This document shows, piece by piece, positions 47,884 through 56,019 of a stretch of DNA of 64,000 nt. A program made the position numbers and the translations under genes. The notes beneath the pieces were generated by a model. The model saw only the letters and a list, made by a program, of their open reading frames with translations. It did not search any database and was not told where the DNA came from. The DNA is from Candidatus Nyctobacter psychrophilus (GTDB lineage: Bacteria; Vulcanimicrobiota; Vulcanimicrobiia; Vulcanimicrobiales; Vulcanimicrobiaceae), in assembly GCA_014305025.1 (NCBI GenBank), contig JACRTY010000036.1:1-64000 (forward strand). Reading direction: 5' to 3'. Within the stretch, counting starts at the first letter, position 1. The number at the start of each line of letters is the position of its first letter.

Positions 47884-48149
47884 GCGCACGTGAGCACGTC
47901 GAACGTTGGGTGCGAGACGCCGCACTCGTTCGGCGATGCGGGACCGAGCGCGATCCCCGTAGTGTTCTGCGCCAGCCGGTTCGCGGAGCCGATCTCGCCG
48001 TAAAGGGAGGGACCCTTGGCGCTGACCGAACAGCGAGCCGCCGGGTGAACAAAGCAGCAAATATTCACGTGGAGGCTCGCGCATCTCGGCTGGGCATATG
48101 ACCATCCACCTGCAGTCATCCAACTGATCGCGTCGAGCGTACCGGAGGC
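47884..48149. other. intergenic stretch, no supported gene
   Basis: Both strands have open frames but none shows family features. A minus-strand frame ending near 47835 contains protein-like text (HPTFDVLTCAHALLG) that I cannot assign. A GGAGG ribosome site at 48144-48148 serves the cupredoxin start. Confidence 0.35.
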
Positions 48150-48153
48150 ATGA

Positions 48154-48483
48154 ATGGTTTTTGGAGCCACCGGGGCCATCGCGACAGCAGTGCTCGCATG
48201 CTGGACGGTGGCGTTCGCCGCCAACGACAACTCCGAACCCGTCGTCCACATCAAGGACTTCAAGTACGCGCCGGCGCCGCTGCGGGTCCATTGTCGGCGG
48301 TCGCGTCCGTTTCATCAACGACGATGACGAAGCACACGGTCACGGCGAAGGACAAATCGTTCGACTCAGAGGGGCTCGACACCGGGAAAAAGTCGGGAAC
48401 ACACCTTCACCAAAGCCGGTACGTATGCGTATTTTTGCGAACTGCACCCGTACATGAAGGCCGTGGTCGAGGTGACCAAATGA
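48154..48483 (+). pseudogene. exported cupredoxin gene with three frameshifts
   Basis: The gene starts with a signal peptide (MVFGATGAIATAVLACWTVA) and then EPVVHIKDFKYAPAPL. A one-base shift gives VGGRVRFINDDDEAH, another gives VTAKDKSFDSEGLDTGK, and a third gives HTFTKAGTYAYFCELHPYMK to the stop. The copper ligands His (DEAH), Cys, His and Met (FCELHPYM) are all kept. All three breaks are single-base indels in 300 bases, so this may be a recent pseudogene or a run of sequencing errors. Its stop overlaps the phosphoesterase start (ATGA). Confidence 0.75.
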
Positions 48484-48690
48484 AGCGCGTGTCGCTTGGC
48501 GCCGGGGGCTTTTTGCAGGCCGTCGCTGCCGATGCCAAGTCGGCGCCGTCCGTGGGTGCCTTCTCCTTCGTTCAAATCAGCGACAGCCACATCGGGTTCA
48601 GCCGTCCGGAGAACCCCGACGTCGCAGGAGCACTTGAGAAAACGGTCGACGCGATCAACCGCATTGCCGCATCAGCCTCGTCGTCGCCGT
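48480..48690 (+). pseudogene. metallophosphoesterase, N-terminal fragment
   Basis: From ATG 48480, coupled to the cupredoxin stop, the frame reads MKRVSLGAGGFL, then FSFVQISDSHIGFSRPENPD and VAGALEKTVDAINRIAA. FVQISDSHIGF holds the first Asp-x-His metal site of calcineurin-like phosphoesterases. The rest of the catalytic domain (GNH and GHxH motifs) is absent; text after about 48685 belongs to an opposite-strand Kelch fragment. Pairs of cupredoxin and phosphoesterase genes suggest an exported copper-linked function. Confidence 0.7.
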
Positions 48691-49130
48691 GCGTAACGAA
48701 GCGATCTCACGTATCCGACGCGGCCGCTGCTCCCCAGGGTTACAGGAATGGGGCAACGGGTGACCATTTGTCCGCGCGGGTTCATAAGCATACGCGTCGC
48801 TAAGCGGGCGGCCATCTTCCTGCGCGAACCCGCCGAAGACGAACACGCGGCCGGCCAACGCAGCCACCCCGGATGGTTCAGCCCGCGCGGCAACGGCGAC
48901 CGCCGCTGCCAGCGATCGGAACGCACGTCGTACGCGAGCAGCGTCCGCTGGTCGCCGTCGGGGGCAAAACCGCCGACGACAAAGAGATAACCATCAACGG
49001 CGGCGACTTCACTGCGCCGCATCGGAAGTCGTGCGCGGTCGGACCAACCGTAGGTCGCGGCGCCGCCTCGCCGCGGTCCGGCGACGACCAATGCGGCGCC
49101 ACTTCCAGCGAGGAACGCCCGCCGAGGCAT
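48680..49130 (-). pseudogene. exported Kelch-repeat protein, truncated and frameshifted
   Basis: From ATG 49130 the protein begins MPRRAFLAGSGAALVVAGP, a twin-arginine-like signal, then has Kelch repeats: RRSEVAAVDGYLFVVGGFAP and LLAYDVRSDRWQRRSPLP. A shift at about 48866 continues VAALAGRVFVFGGFAQEDGR. At most two and a half of the usual five to seven blades remain before the sequence meets the phosphoesterase fragment head-on. The junction at about 48690 is a deletion or rearrangement point. Confidence 0.65.
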
Positions 49131-49230
49131 TATCGTAAAACCGCACCGCGCATGGTCTGCTCTTTCATTCGATAGATGTACGCCGATGTATGCAAGACGG
49201 GTTGCGTACTCTCCGTTCAGGCAGTTCCAA

Positions 49231-51129
49231 TTAATGAAGGCGAAGGCCGAGCGAGAGTTTTCGTGCGCCGAGCTGCGATGAGACTCCGAACTGACCCACG
49301 TCGCCCAAACGCGAGATGCCCGCCGCCAGCCTAATCCGCTGCGTGATGGGCGCAAGCAGATCGCCGTCCACATCCGTGGTTGCGCGCGTGGTGACGGCGC
49401 GGTGAGCGATGGCATCGATTCGTATGCCGCGCGGATTGTCGTACGTCGCCCATCCGATCCGACGGCTGTGCACGCCTGACGCGCCGACCGAAAGCAACGA
49501 ATACCGATTCCCAAATGCGTCATTGTCCAGGCTCCAGGCGCGGAGGCTCACGAGCGGTGTCACTTGCCACACGACCGAGGCGCCGAGGCCGCGGAGCGTC
49601 TGGTCTCCCAAGCCGCTGAGGCGTTCCTGAAACGCGATGGCTTCCGCGTGTACGCGCCGCGACGTATCGTACGTGAGCGCGGTCTCATACAACCGCCCGC
49701 GTTCAATATCCAGAGTACCCGGGGCAGCGGGGATCGCGTCGCTTTCCAACAGCGTCGGGACACGCAGCGAAGACGACGCGCCGAGACGAAGTCCGAAGTC
49801 GCGGCCGAGCGACGTGCGCGCGTCCAACGACGGAAGCAGGGCGAGTGCTCCGCCGCGGTTCGAGCGACCGTCGAGCGCGTTGTTTTCGCTGAGATGCGAG
49901 AGGCTGAGGCCGACCGTGTACGAGCGGCTTTCATCACCCGCATGCGCTTCAACGTACCCAACGTCGTCTTCCATTCGGCCCACCAGGAGGTTGGCGGGTA
50001 CCGAGCCGTCAGCGGGTTCGGTGTAGGAGCCGGTCTGGTGAATCGACACCGCGCCTGCGGCCAGCGTGATCGCGTCCGGATGCTCGATACGAAAGTCGGC
50101 AACGATGTCGCTGGAACGGATTTCCGTGATGTTGAACGTGTCCAGGCCCGTTGCATCACGTTCGCGCAAGTTACTCGCCGTGAGGCTCGCGGACGTAACG
50201 TACCGTCGCGACGCGGTTGCATACGCGAGACGCGCGAGTTGCACGTCGCGATTTGAACTATCGCTGTTCTCCGCTGAATTTTGCATCGCGGAGGTCGCGC
50301 CGGCCCGCAGCACTCCACCCGCAAGAGGCGTTTGCCAGTCGAGATCGGCGCGGCGGCGCAGCGATCCGTCGTCGTCCGATTCACCGATTGCCGGAATGAT
50401 TCCAGTGCCGTGCGCTCGCACGTTGAGCGACGTCTCGCCGCCGGCGTCGAGGGAATCGAAGTCGCCGGCGTGGGTGAGATGATCGAGTGCGAACGTGCCG
50501 CCGCCAGCGTAGCTGCCGTAACGAAAAGCACGACTTGGTCCGAGCGCAGTGATGTCGCGAACGTAGCGATCCGGATAGTCGACGAGTCCGGATGCGCCGG
50601 TCGCCAGCGCGTAGATGGGTGCTCCATCATCGAGAATCAGTGAATGACCGCGTTCGAGGCCGCGATCTGAAATCTGGCCGCCGGCCGAAAGTGTAAATGG
50701 AATCAATCCAAGGACGTCGCTGATGTCCCCGTACGGAAGGGCCGCGATGTCGGGCGCGTCGGGGACATCGCTGCGTAGCGCCGCAAACCGGTTCACGATA
50801 ACGGCAACGGGCACGTCCCCATCGACGTGCAGCGACTGTTCCCGGCAGTACCGGCAAGCGATCGTCAGCGTCGCCGCCGGAGCCGCTAATTTGACCGCGA
50901 AGGTGCCGACCGCATCGGTACGATCGGTTCCGACTACCGCCCCGCTTGCGCCGATGGCCCGCACTGCCGCCCCGGCGATCGGCGCTCCATCGGTGTCGCG
51001 AACGCTGCCGACCAGCAGAGTAGCCGCGGACCGCCCCTCATGGTTCCCCGAGGTCGAGGCGGCGACGCCGACCGGCATACACCACGCCAGAGCGAAACAA
51101 GCCAGGGTGTGAGAGAGAGTCTTCAGCAA
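49231..51129 (-). CDS. TonB-dependent-receptor-like outer-membrane protein
   Basis: The 632-aa protein has a signal peptide (LKTLSHTLACFALAWCMPVG), a carboxypeptidase-regulatory-like domain (LVGSVRDTDGAPIAGAAVRA) with a Cys pair (CRYCREQ), a plug-like section (GYISDVL-type repeats ending RGLERGHSLILDDGAPIYAL) and a long beta-barrel region of alternating Asp/Ser/Thr strands. It ends KLSLGLRLH, close to an outer-membrane C-terminus. No clear TonB box is seen, and the barrel is short for the family (usually 700-1000 aa in total). The start is TTG at 51129; this codon lies inside promoter module 1 of the divergent gene. Confidence 0.78.
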   Translation of the reverse strand: MLKTLSHTLACFALAWCMPVGVAASTSGNHEGRSAATLLVGSVRDTDGAPIAGAAVRAIGASGAVVGTDRTDAVGTFAVKLAAPAATLTIACRYCREQSLHVDGDVPVAVIVNRFAALRSDVPDAPDIAALPYGDISDVLGLIPFTLSAGGQISDRGLERGHSLILDDGAPIYALATGASGLVDYPDRYVRDITALGPSRAFRYGSYAGGGTFALDHLTHAGDFDSLDAGGETSLNVRAHGTGIIPAIGESDDDGSLRRRADLDWQTPLAGGVLRAGATSAMQNSAENSDSSNRDVQLARLAYATASRRYVTSASLTASNLRERDATGLDTFNITEIRSSDIVADFRIEHPDAITLAAGAVSIHQTGSYTEPADGSVPANLLVGRMEDDVGYVEAHAGDESRSYTVGLSLSHLSENNALDGRSNRGGALALLPSLDARTSLGRDFGLRLGASSSLRVPTLLESDAIPAAPGTLDIERGRLYETALTYDTSRRVHAEAIAFQERLSGLGDQTLRGLGASVVWQVTPLVSLRAWSLDNDAFGNRYSLLSVGASGVHSRRIGWATYDNPRGIRIDAIAHRAVTTRATTDVDGDLLAPITQRIRLAAGISRLGDVGQFGVSSQLGARKLSLGLRLH

Positions 51130-51153
51130 TTCTTCATCTTTTGCTGGTACGAA
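51122..51153 (+). promoter_or_regulatory. TTCA-repeat promoter module, copy 1
   Basis: TTCAG at 51122 and TTCTTCAT at 51130 give two TTCA units exactly 11 bases apart, followed after 11 bases by TACGAA (51148-51153) as a -10-like box. The gene starting at 51161 would have an almost leaderless transcript. The same 32-base layout recurs at 53722, 55952 and 58441. Confidence 0.7.
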
Positions 51154-51160
51154 TGGCGTG

Positions 51161-51415
51161 ATGCCGCGAATTAAACTCCGTTTGGTGCTGGTTCTCGCTG
51201 TCGCCGTTCTAGGCGCCGGCGGGGCGGGCCTCGCGCGTGCATCGGTCCAGACGATCGACGAACTGACGAGCGGAGCACTGGTCCCGTCCGCCGCACCGAG
51301 CCTGCTGGGACCGATCGATGCGCTCGGTCGCGTCGGCTGGGATTGCATACCAGAACGCACCGCGCGCACAGCCTCGGTTCGCGACGCACGGTTACCGGAC
51401 GCTTCTGGTCGCTAG
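51161..51415 (+). CDS. small exported protein, unknown
   Basis: The 84-aa protein has a clear signal peptide (RIKLRLVLVLAVAVLGAGGA, cleavage likely near ARAS) and a 55-residue mature part with no known motif and one Cys (WDCIPERT). A GTG one codon earlier may be the start. It is followed after 13 bases by an exported TPR protein, so the two form one unit under promoter module 1. The short mature part suggests a secreted or periplasmic factor. Confidence 0.6.
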   Translation: MPRIKLRLVLVLAVAVLGAGGAGLARASVQTIDELTSGALVPSAAPSLLGPIDALGRVGWDCIPERTARTASVRDARLPDASGR

Positions 51416-51428
51416 CGTCAGGGCACGA

Positions 51429-52244
51429 GTGAAGCGCTTCCTGATCGCCTTCGGCACCTTCGGCGTTTGCGCGCTGCTGCCGGCCATCGGATTGGCGCAA
51501 GCCTATCCCGAGGTGACGCCCGTAGCGCGTACGACCGATGCCCCGATCCTACGCAAATTAGCGCTCGAGCGCGAGATCACCGAACGCTTCCGTCTGGGCC
51601 TCGAAGCAGACGCGCGCGGCGATTGGAAACGTGAGCGAGCGGAGTTTGAACGGATCATCACCTTACATCCCAAAGAACCGCAGGGCTCGACCGCATACTA
51701 CGATCTCGGACGCTCCCAAGTGAACCTCGGAGCGCTCGACGACGCCGTCGCCTCGTTCGAGACAGCGATCGGACTGGACCCCGCTTTCCTTGCGGCGCGC
51801 GCCAACCTCGTCGCCGTCCAATTGATGCACAACGATCTCGCCGCCGCGCGTACGAGCGCTGACGCCTTTGTCGCACGGGCTCCCGACTCCGCGCGTGCCC
51901 TGTATTCGCGTGGTCTGATCGCACTGCGCAGCGGCGATGCGGCTGTCGCGCTGCAAGACTTCGGCAACCTGCTGCGGCGCGAGCCAACCTACGCGATCGC
52001 CCACTACGATCTCGCGCTCGCCGAGTTGAAACTCAACGATCTCGGAAGCGCCCAACGGGAGTTACAAACGGCGATTGGGCTGGCCCCGACCTTCGCGCGG
52101 GCGCACTTCACGCTCGGCACCGTTCTGCTACGGGTGGGCAAACGGGATCGGGCGCGAGATGCTTTTGCGGCCGCGGAACGTACGTCGCGCGACCTCACGC
52201 TGCGCACACTTGCGGCATCGGTCCGCGATTCGATCACCCACTGA
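51429..52244 (+). CDS. exported TPR-repeat protein
   Basis: The 271-aa protein has a signal peptide (VKRFLIAFGTFGVCALLPAI) and at least five TPR units, clearest in AYYDLGRSQVNLGALDDAVA, ALYSRGLIALRSGDAAVALQ, and FTLGTVLLRVGKRDRARDAF. I chose the GTG at 51429, with GGCACGA before it, because the signal peptide begins there; the frame is open further upstream without coding character. It probably serves as a periplasmic protein-binding scaffold for the neighbouring exported proteins. Confidence 0.82.
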   Translation: MKRFLIAFGTFGVCALLPAIGLAQAYPEVTPVARTTDAPILRKLALEREITERFRLGLEADARGDWKRERAEFERIITLHPKEPQGSTAYYDLGRSQVNLGALDDAVASFETAIGLDPAFLAARANLVAVQLMHNDLAAARTSADAFVARAPDSARALYSRGLIALRSGDAAVALQDFGNLLRREPTYAIAHYDLALAELKLNDLGSAQRELQTAIGLAPTFARAHFTLGTVLLRVGKRDRARDAFAAAERTSRDLTLRTLAASVRDSITH

Positions 52245-52296
52245 ACAGCGGAAGCCGGCTTACTTCAGAACGGCCGACGCCGCTTGCGCTTCCTCC

Positions 52297-52342
52297 AAAT
52301 AGACTAATAAGTTTGAAATAGTCAAGTAAAGTGTGCTAAACT
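52297..52342 (+). promoter_or_regulatory. AT-rich promoter for a leaderless ATPase transcript
   Basis: A TTGAAA box (52313-52318) and TAAACT (52337-52342) are separated by 18 bases. The expected transcription start falls at or one or two bases before the ATG at 52351, and there is no Shine-Dalgarno, so the mRNA is probably leaderless. AAATAG repeats 19 bases apart (52297, 52316) and a GACTA/TAGTC dyad (52302-52323) overlap the -35 box and could bind a repressor. Confidence 0.65.
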
Positions 52343-52350
52343 GCCTATAG

Positions 52351-53523
52351 ATGGACCCAATAAAGAACCCCTACTCGCCGAACGCGGGAGCGCCGCCTCC
52401 CGCATTCGTCGGTCGCGGCGCCGTCCTAACGGCCTTCGCCACTGCCTTGGGACGCATTCAAATCGGTAAGAGCCAAAAGAGCATGCTTCCGACAGGATTA
52501 AGAGGCGTTGGGAAGACCGTGCTCCTGAACCGCTTTGCCGAGCAGGCCCGAGCGCTCGGCTACCTGGTGGCCCAGATCGAGGCCTCGGAGTCGGAGACGT
52601 TCATGGAGGCGCTCGCAAGCGAAGCTCGCACGACGCTATACGAATTGAGCGCGAAGGCCAAGATCCGCGGTGCGGTGTCCAAGGCGCTTGGCGTCCTGAA
52701 GAGTTTCACGCTGACCTTCGACATGGCTGGTCTCTCGGTTCAATTGGGCGTCGATCCACAAGTCGGGGCCGCGGACTCCGGTATCTTGAGCAACGATCTT
52801 ACGGCGCTCCTCGTGGCAATGGGGCAGGCCGCTCGCGAGGAACAAACGGCGGTTCTGATCGCTATCGACGAATTGCAGTATCTCAATGAGGAACAACTGG
52901 CGGCGATCATCATGGCCGTCCACCGGGTCACGCAGCTTGCTTTACCGCTGCTGGTCGTTGGTACGGGACTGCCACAGCTTCCCGCGCTTGCGGGCAATGC
53001 AAAATCGTATGCCGAGCGACTCTTCGACTATCCGGCTATCGGCGCACTGTCGCGAGAAGAGGCGTTTGAAGCGATTCGTAAGCCGGCGCGAAGCGAGGGC
53101 GTCGACATTGAGGACGCAGCACTCGAGCGACTCTATAAGATTACTAAGGGCTATCCATATTTCGTTCAAGAGTGGGCGTACAGGGTTTGGAATTTAGCGA
53201 CGAAGTCGCCAATAGCGCTCGATGATGTCGATCGCGCTGAACCCGAAGTCCTCGCGCGACTAGATGAGAGTTTCTTCCGCGTCCGTTACGATCGTTTAAC
53301 ACCGCGCGAGAAGCAATACCTGCGCGCTATGGCAGAGCTGGGACCCGGTACGCACCGGTCAGGGGATATCACGAGGATATTAAAGGTAAGAGTAGAGACG
53401 CTTAGTCCGCTGCGCGGCGGCCTGATAAAAAAAGGAATGATCTACAGTCCGCAACACGGCGATACGGCGTTTACGGTGCCGCTGTTTGATGCGTTCATGC
53501 GACGGACGATGCCGACGCTCTAG
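52351..53523 (+). CDS. AAA-family ATPase (Orc1/Cdc6-like stand-alone STAND-type)
   Basis: The 390-aa protein begins DPIKNPYSPNAGAPPPAFVG and carries Walker A (GLRGVGKTVLLNRFAEQA), Walker B (AVLIAIDELQYL), a sensor-1-like VVGTGLPQLP, and a C-terminal winged-helix-like region (YLRAMAELGPGTHRSGDITR, then ILKVRVETLSPLRGGLIKKG). This architecture is widespread in bacteria as a single gene with no assigned role; relatives are found in mobile and host-defence contexts. It is lower in GC and has an AT-rich promoter unlike its neighbours, which suggests transfer. No partner gene is coupled to it. Confidence 0.85.
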   Translation: MDPIKNPYSPNAGAPPPAFVGRGAVLTAFATALGRIQIGKSQKSMLPTGLRGVGKTVLLNRFAEQARALGYLVAQIEASESETFMEALASEARTTLYELSAKAKIRGAVSKALGVLKSFTLTFDMAGLSVQLGVDPQVGAADSGILSNDLTALLVAMGQAAREEQTAVLIAIDELQYLNEEQLAAIIMAVHRVTQLALPLLVVGTGLPQLPALAGNAKSYAERLFDYPAIGALSREEAFEAIRKPARSEGVDIEDAALERLYKITKGYPYFVQEWAYRVWNLATKSPIALDDVDRAEPEVLARLDESFFRVRYDRLTPREKQYLRAMAELGPGTHRSGDITRILKVRVETLSPLRGGLIKKGMIYSPQHGDTAFTVPLFDAFMRRTMPTL

Positions 53524-53721
53524 GCGGCATCCGCGCTCTGCAGCGTAAGCAAAGCTTTCGCGCGGTGTTGCGATCAACTGTACCGCCTGTCCTAAGTCGC
53601 GGAGCCCCTCAATGCTTCGACGCATCCAAAGCAGCTCGTCGAACTTGTCACGTGGCGTTGAACGCCCGACAACAGCGGACTGAACGCCGGAGCCCGCTTC
53701 ATCCTTGCGTGCCTGGGTCGA
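53524..53721. other. intergenic stretch before the delta-60 gene
   Basis: A minus-strand frame (DKFDELLWMRRSIEGLRDLG around 53560-53650) looks protein-like but has no start with a ribosome site and no family that I recognise; it could be a gene remnant. No terminator with a T-run follows the ATPase. Confidence 0.35.
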
Positions 53722-53753
53722 TTCAGAAATTCTTCATCTATTGCGCTTAGGAT
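53722..53753 (+). promoter_or_regulatory. TTCA-repeat promoter module, copy 2
   Basis: TTCAG at 53722 and TTCTTCAT at 53730 place the two TTCA units 11 bases apart, with TAGGAT at 53748-53753 as the -10 box at the same offset as in copy 1. The delta-60 repeat gene begins at 53790. Confidence 0.75.
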
Positions 53754-53789
53754 GGTTCTTAGCGCTCTCTCAATGAAGGACGAAAAGGA

Positions 53790-55076
53790 ATGGAATTGTA
53801 CGGAAAATCCGGGTTCGCGCTCGTTGCCCTCACGTCTGTTGTGTTTTTGGGCCTTCCGGGTGGCTCGTCACTTGCGGCCGGGTCGCCGCAAGCCTACAGA
53901 CCCAATGCAATCCGATCCGCCTTTGGAGCGAGCACGCTCCGTCCCGGTTCACTGGACCCTGCTTTCGGCCGGGTAGGCCAGGTCGTTACCGTGGACAACC
54001 ACCCGAACTTTGTGATAGCCGCATTGCAGCCTGACGGCAAAATCATCGCCGTGGACGTCCTTTCCAGTGGGCAATGGCAATTGGTGCGCTATCTGCCGAA
54101 CGGTGCACTCGATCCTAGTTTTGGAAAGGGCGGAATCGATGTAACGGGTCTGGGTAGCGATTTTCTGAGCGCCGTCACGTCCCAAGCTGATGGAAAAATT
54201 CTCGTCGCTGGTGACCTGAACATGAGCGCATCCGTCGTGCGGTTCAATCCCAACGGAACGCTTGACGGCACATTCGGGAAGGAAGGCATTGCCACGGTAA
54301 CGTTTCCGAGCGGACTGCGCGGAGACGCGACCGCGGTCGTCGTCCAATCCGATGGTCGGATTGTGATGGGCGGGGATGCAACCCGTCCTTACCCGTCGCA
54401 ACAACCCGCCAAGACGGCGCTCGTGCGTTTTCTTCCGAGCGGAAGGCTCGATTCCAGCTTCGGCAAAAACGGAATCGCGCTTATCAACGGCAACCCGGTA
54501 ACGGCTCTGGCAGTGGCCCGGGATGGGACTTTCGATACCGCGAGCACTGATGGGTTGGACGTACAGACGGTACACTTCAGCGCAAACGGAGGCTTCATCG
54601 CATCACCACCGAGCGGTAACCTCGCGGTGATTCAGTCGAATTCGAGTATCACGTTCCAGGCCGATGCAAAGATCGTCATCGGGCAGAGCGGAGGATACCA
54701 CAGCTCCAATCAAAACGCGCGCCTTACCAAGTTTAATTCGATCGACCCGAGTTTCCAGACGCCGTTTTACCGCTTTGGCTCTGGGGCGGTCGACAACCTC
54801 GTCAACGCGATTGCAGTTGAACTCAACGGCAAAATACTGACAGCCGGTCAGGGGGACGAATTCGGCCTGGGCCGCTTCAATCCGAACGGCTCCCTCGACA
54901 CCGGTTTCGGTAGCGGAGGCCTTGTCACGACGGCATTTTTCACGGGTCCCGGAACGGGCTCCAGAATTCTAGCGTTGCTCCTTCAGCCAGACGGAAAGAT
55001 CATCGCCATAGGTGACACGTACAACAATCCCGCGGGCACGAGGGGCATCGCATTAGCGCGGTACCTCGGTCCTTAA
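53790..55076 (+). CDS. exported delta-60 repeat protein
   Basis: The 428-aa protein has a signal peptide (ALVALTSVVFLGLPGGSSLA) and repeats of about 50-60 residues with the delta-60 pattern: LQPDGKIIAVDVLSSGQWQL and VRYLPNGALDPSFGKGGIDV, then VRFNPNGTLDGTFGKEGI, VRFLPSGRLDSSFGKNGI and GRFNPNGSLDTGFGSGGL. Delta-60 repeats form propeller-like folds; no catalytic residue is evident. It is the second of four units with the TTCA module. A start codon at 53773 in another frame is a rival only on weak grounds. Confidence 0.87.
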   Translation: MELYGKSGFALVALTSVVFLGLPGGSSLAAGSPQAYRPNAIRSAFGASTLRPGSLDPAFGRVGQVVTVDNHPNFVIAALQPDGKIIAVDVLSSGQWQLVRYLPNGALDPSFGKGGIDVTGLGSDFLSAVTSQADGKILVAGDLNMSASVVRFNPNGTLDGTFGKEGIATVTFPSGLRGDATAVVVQSDGRIVMGGDATRPYPSQQPAKTALVRFLPSGRLDSSFGKNGIALINGNPVTALAVARDGTFDTASTDGLDVQTVHFSANGGFIASPPSGNLAVIQSNSSITFQADAKIVIGQSGGYHSSNQNARLTKFNSIDPSFQTPFYRFGSGAVDNLVNAIAVELNGKILTAGQGDEFGLGRFNPNGSLDTGFGSGGLVTTAFFTGPGTGSRILALLLQPDGKIIAIGDTYNNPAGTRGIALARYLGP

Positions 55077-55229
55077 CTGCGCAGGCGTAGCGGGAGAGCG
55101 TTTTCGAAAGCGAGCGCAGCGGGCGGCTGCATAACAACGCCGCGAATGCGCGCTAAGGTCAGCTCTCGCCCCTCTGTGGTATGTTGCCCGTAACCGCGCT
55201 CCGTGGTGCTTCGAACGATTGAGTATACC

Positions 55230-55922
55230 ATGCGCGTATTGGTGATTGAAGACGATCCGGACATCGCGAAAGCGGTTAAAGCGATGCTCGGGCGTCGCAA
55301 TCTCGCGGTCGACGTCGCCATGGATGGGGACGACGGCCTCGAAGCGCTTCTGCGCGGGTCCTACGATGCCGCGATCGTCGACGTGGCGTTGCCGAAGCGG
55401 GATGGGTTCACAATTTGCCGGAGCGCTCGCTCCCAAGGCATCGCGACGCCGATCTTGATGCTTACGGCGCGAGATGCGGTCGAAGATCGGGTTCGCGGAT
55501 TAGACTGCGGCGCAGACGATTATTTGATCAAACCGTTCAACGATGAAGAACTCGCCGCTCGGCTGCGGGCGCTCCTGCGTCGAGCGGAACGGCCCACAAG
55601 CTCGGGCACGATCACGGTCGGGCAACTGACGATTGATGAAGCGATCCGGACGGCAACCGTCGGCGACGTCGCTCTCGAGCTCGGGTCGACGGAATTCCGT
55701 CTCCTGGAATTTTTGGCGCGTAACCGCGGGATGGCTCTGACACGAGAGCAGATCCTCTCCAAGATTTGGGATTACGACTTCGGCGGTTCAAGCAACATCG
55801 TCGATGTCTACGTGAGCCAACTACGCCGCAAGCTGCGGGCACTGAACTCCGACACGACGATCGTCACGGTGTGGGGCGTCGGCTACAAACTGATCGACGC
55901 ATCGACGCAGAAAGGCGAGTGA
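55230..55922 (+). CDS. OmpR/PhoB-family response regulator
   Basis: The 230-aa protein has a receiver domain (acidic pair in VIEDDPD, phosphoacceptor D51 in AAIVDVALPKRDG, Lys in YLIKPF) and a winged-helix OmpR-type domain (LELGSTEFRLLEFLARNRGM, then REQILSKIWDYDFGGSSNIV and DVYVSQLRRKLR). ATG 55230 is the right start; the frame is open to 55203. The next codons (GTGA) once began a kinase gene that is cut after about 30 bases. The candidate binding site is the TTCA direct repeat near four genes. A decayed copy of this gene lies at 57172. Confidence 0.93.
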   Translation: MRVLVIEDDPDIAKAVKAMLGRRNLAVDVAMDGDDGLEALLRGSYDAAIVDVALPKRDGFTICRSARSQGIATPILMLTARDAVEDRVRGLDCGADDYLIKPFNDEELAARLRALLRRAERPTSSGTITVGQLTIDEAIRTATVGDVALELGSTEFRLLEFLARNRGMALTREQILSKIWDYDFGGSSNIVDVYVSQLRRKLRALNSDTTIVTVWGVGYKLIDASTQKGE

Positions 55923-55951
55923 CCGCGCGGTTTACAGCCCCATGCTGGCGG
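55920..55951 (+). pseudogene. 5-prime stub of a histidine kinase gene
   Basis: GTG at 55920, overlapping the regulator stop (GTGA), starts VTARFTAP and is homologous to VVARLTAA at 57471, the N-terminus of the intact kinase. Similarity ends where promoter module 3 begins. It marks the breakpoint of the duplicated regulator-kinase pair. Confidence 0.7.
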
Positions 55952-55983
55952 TTCAGACTTTCTTCATCTTTCCGGGGTACGCT
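55952..55983 (+). promoter_or_regulatory. TTCA-repeat promoter module, copy 3
   Basis: TTCAG at 55952 and TTCTTCAT at 55960 keep the 11-base spacing, with TACGCT at 55978-55983 in -10 position. A TAAGGAGA ribosome site at 56007 and the ATG at 56020 follow. Confidence 0.75.
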
Positions 55984-56019
55984 TCCATTGCAGTACGCAA
56001 ACGACATAAGGAGACCGGG

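Noticed and set aside
53380-53660. Minus-strand protein-like frame (DKFDELLWMRRSIEGLRDLG)
   Set aside because: Overlaps the ATPase end, has no start with a ribosome site and no family I can name; mentioned only as possible debris.
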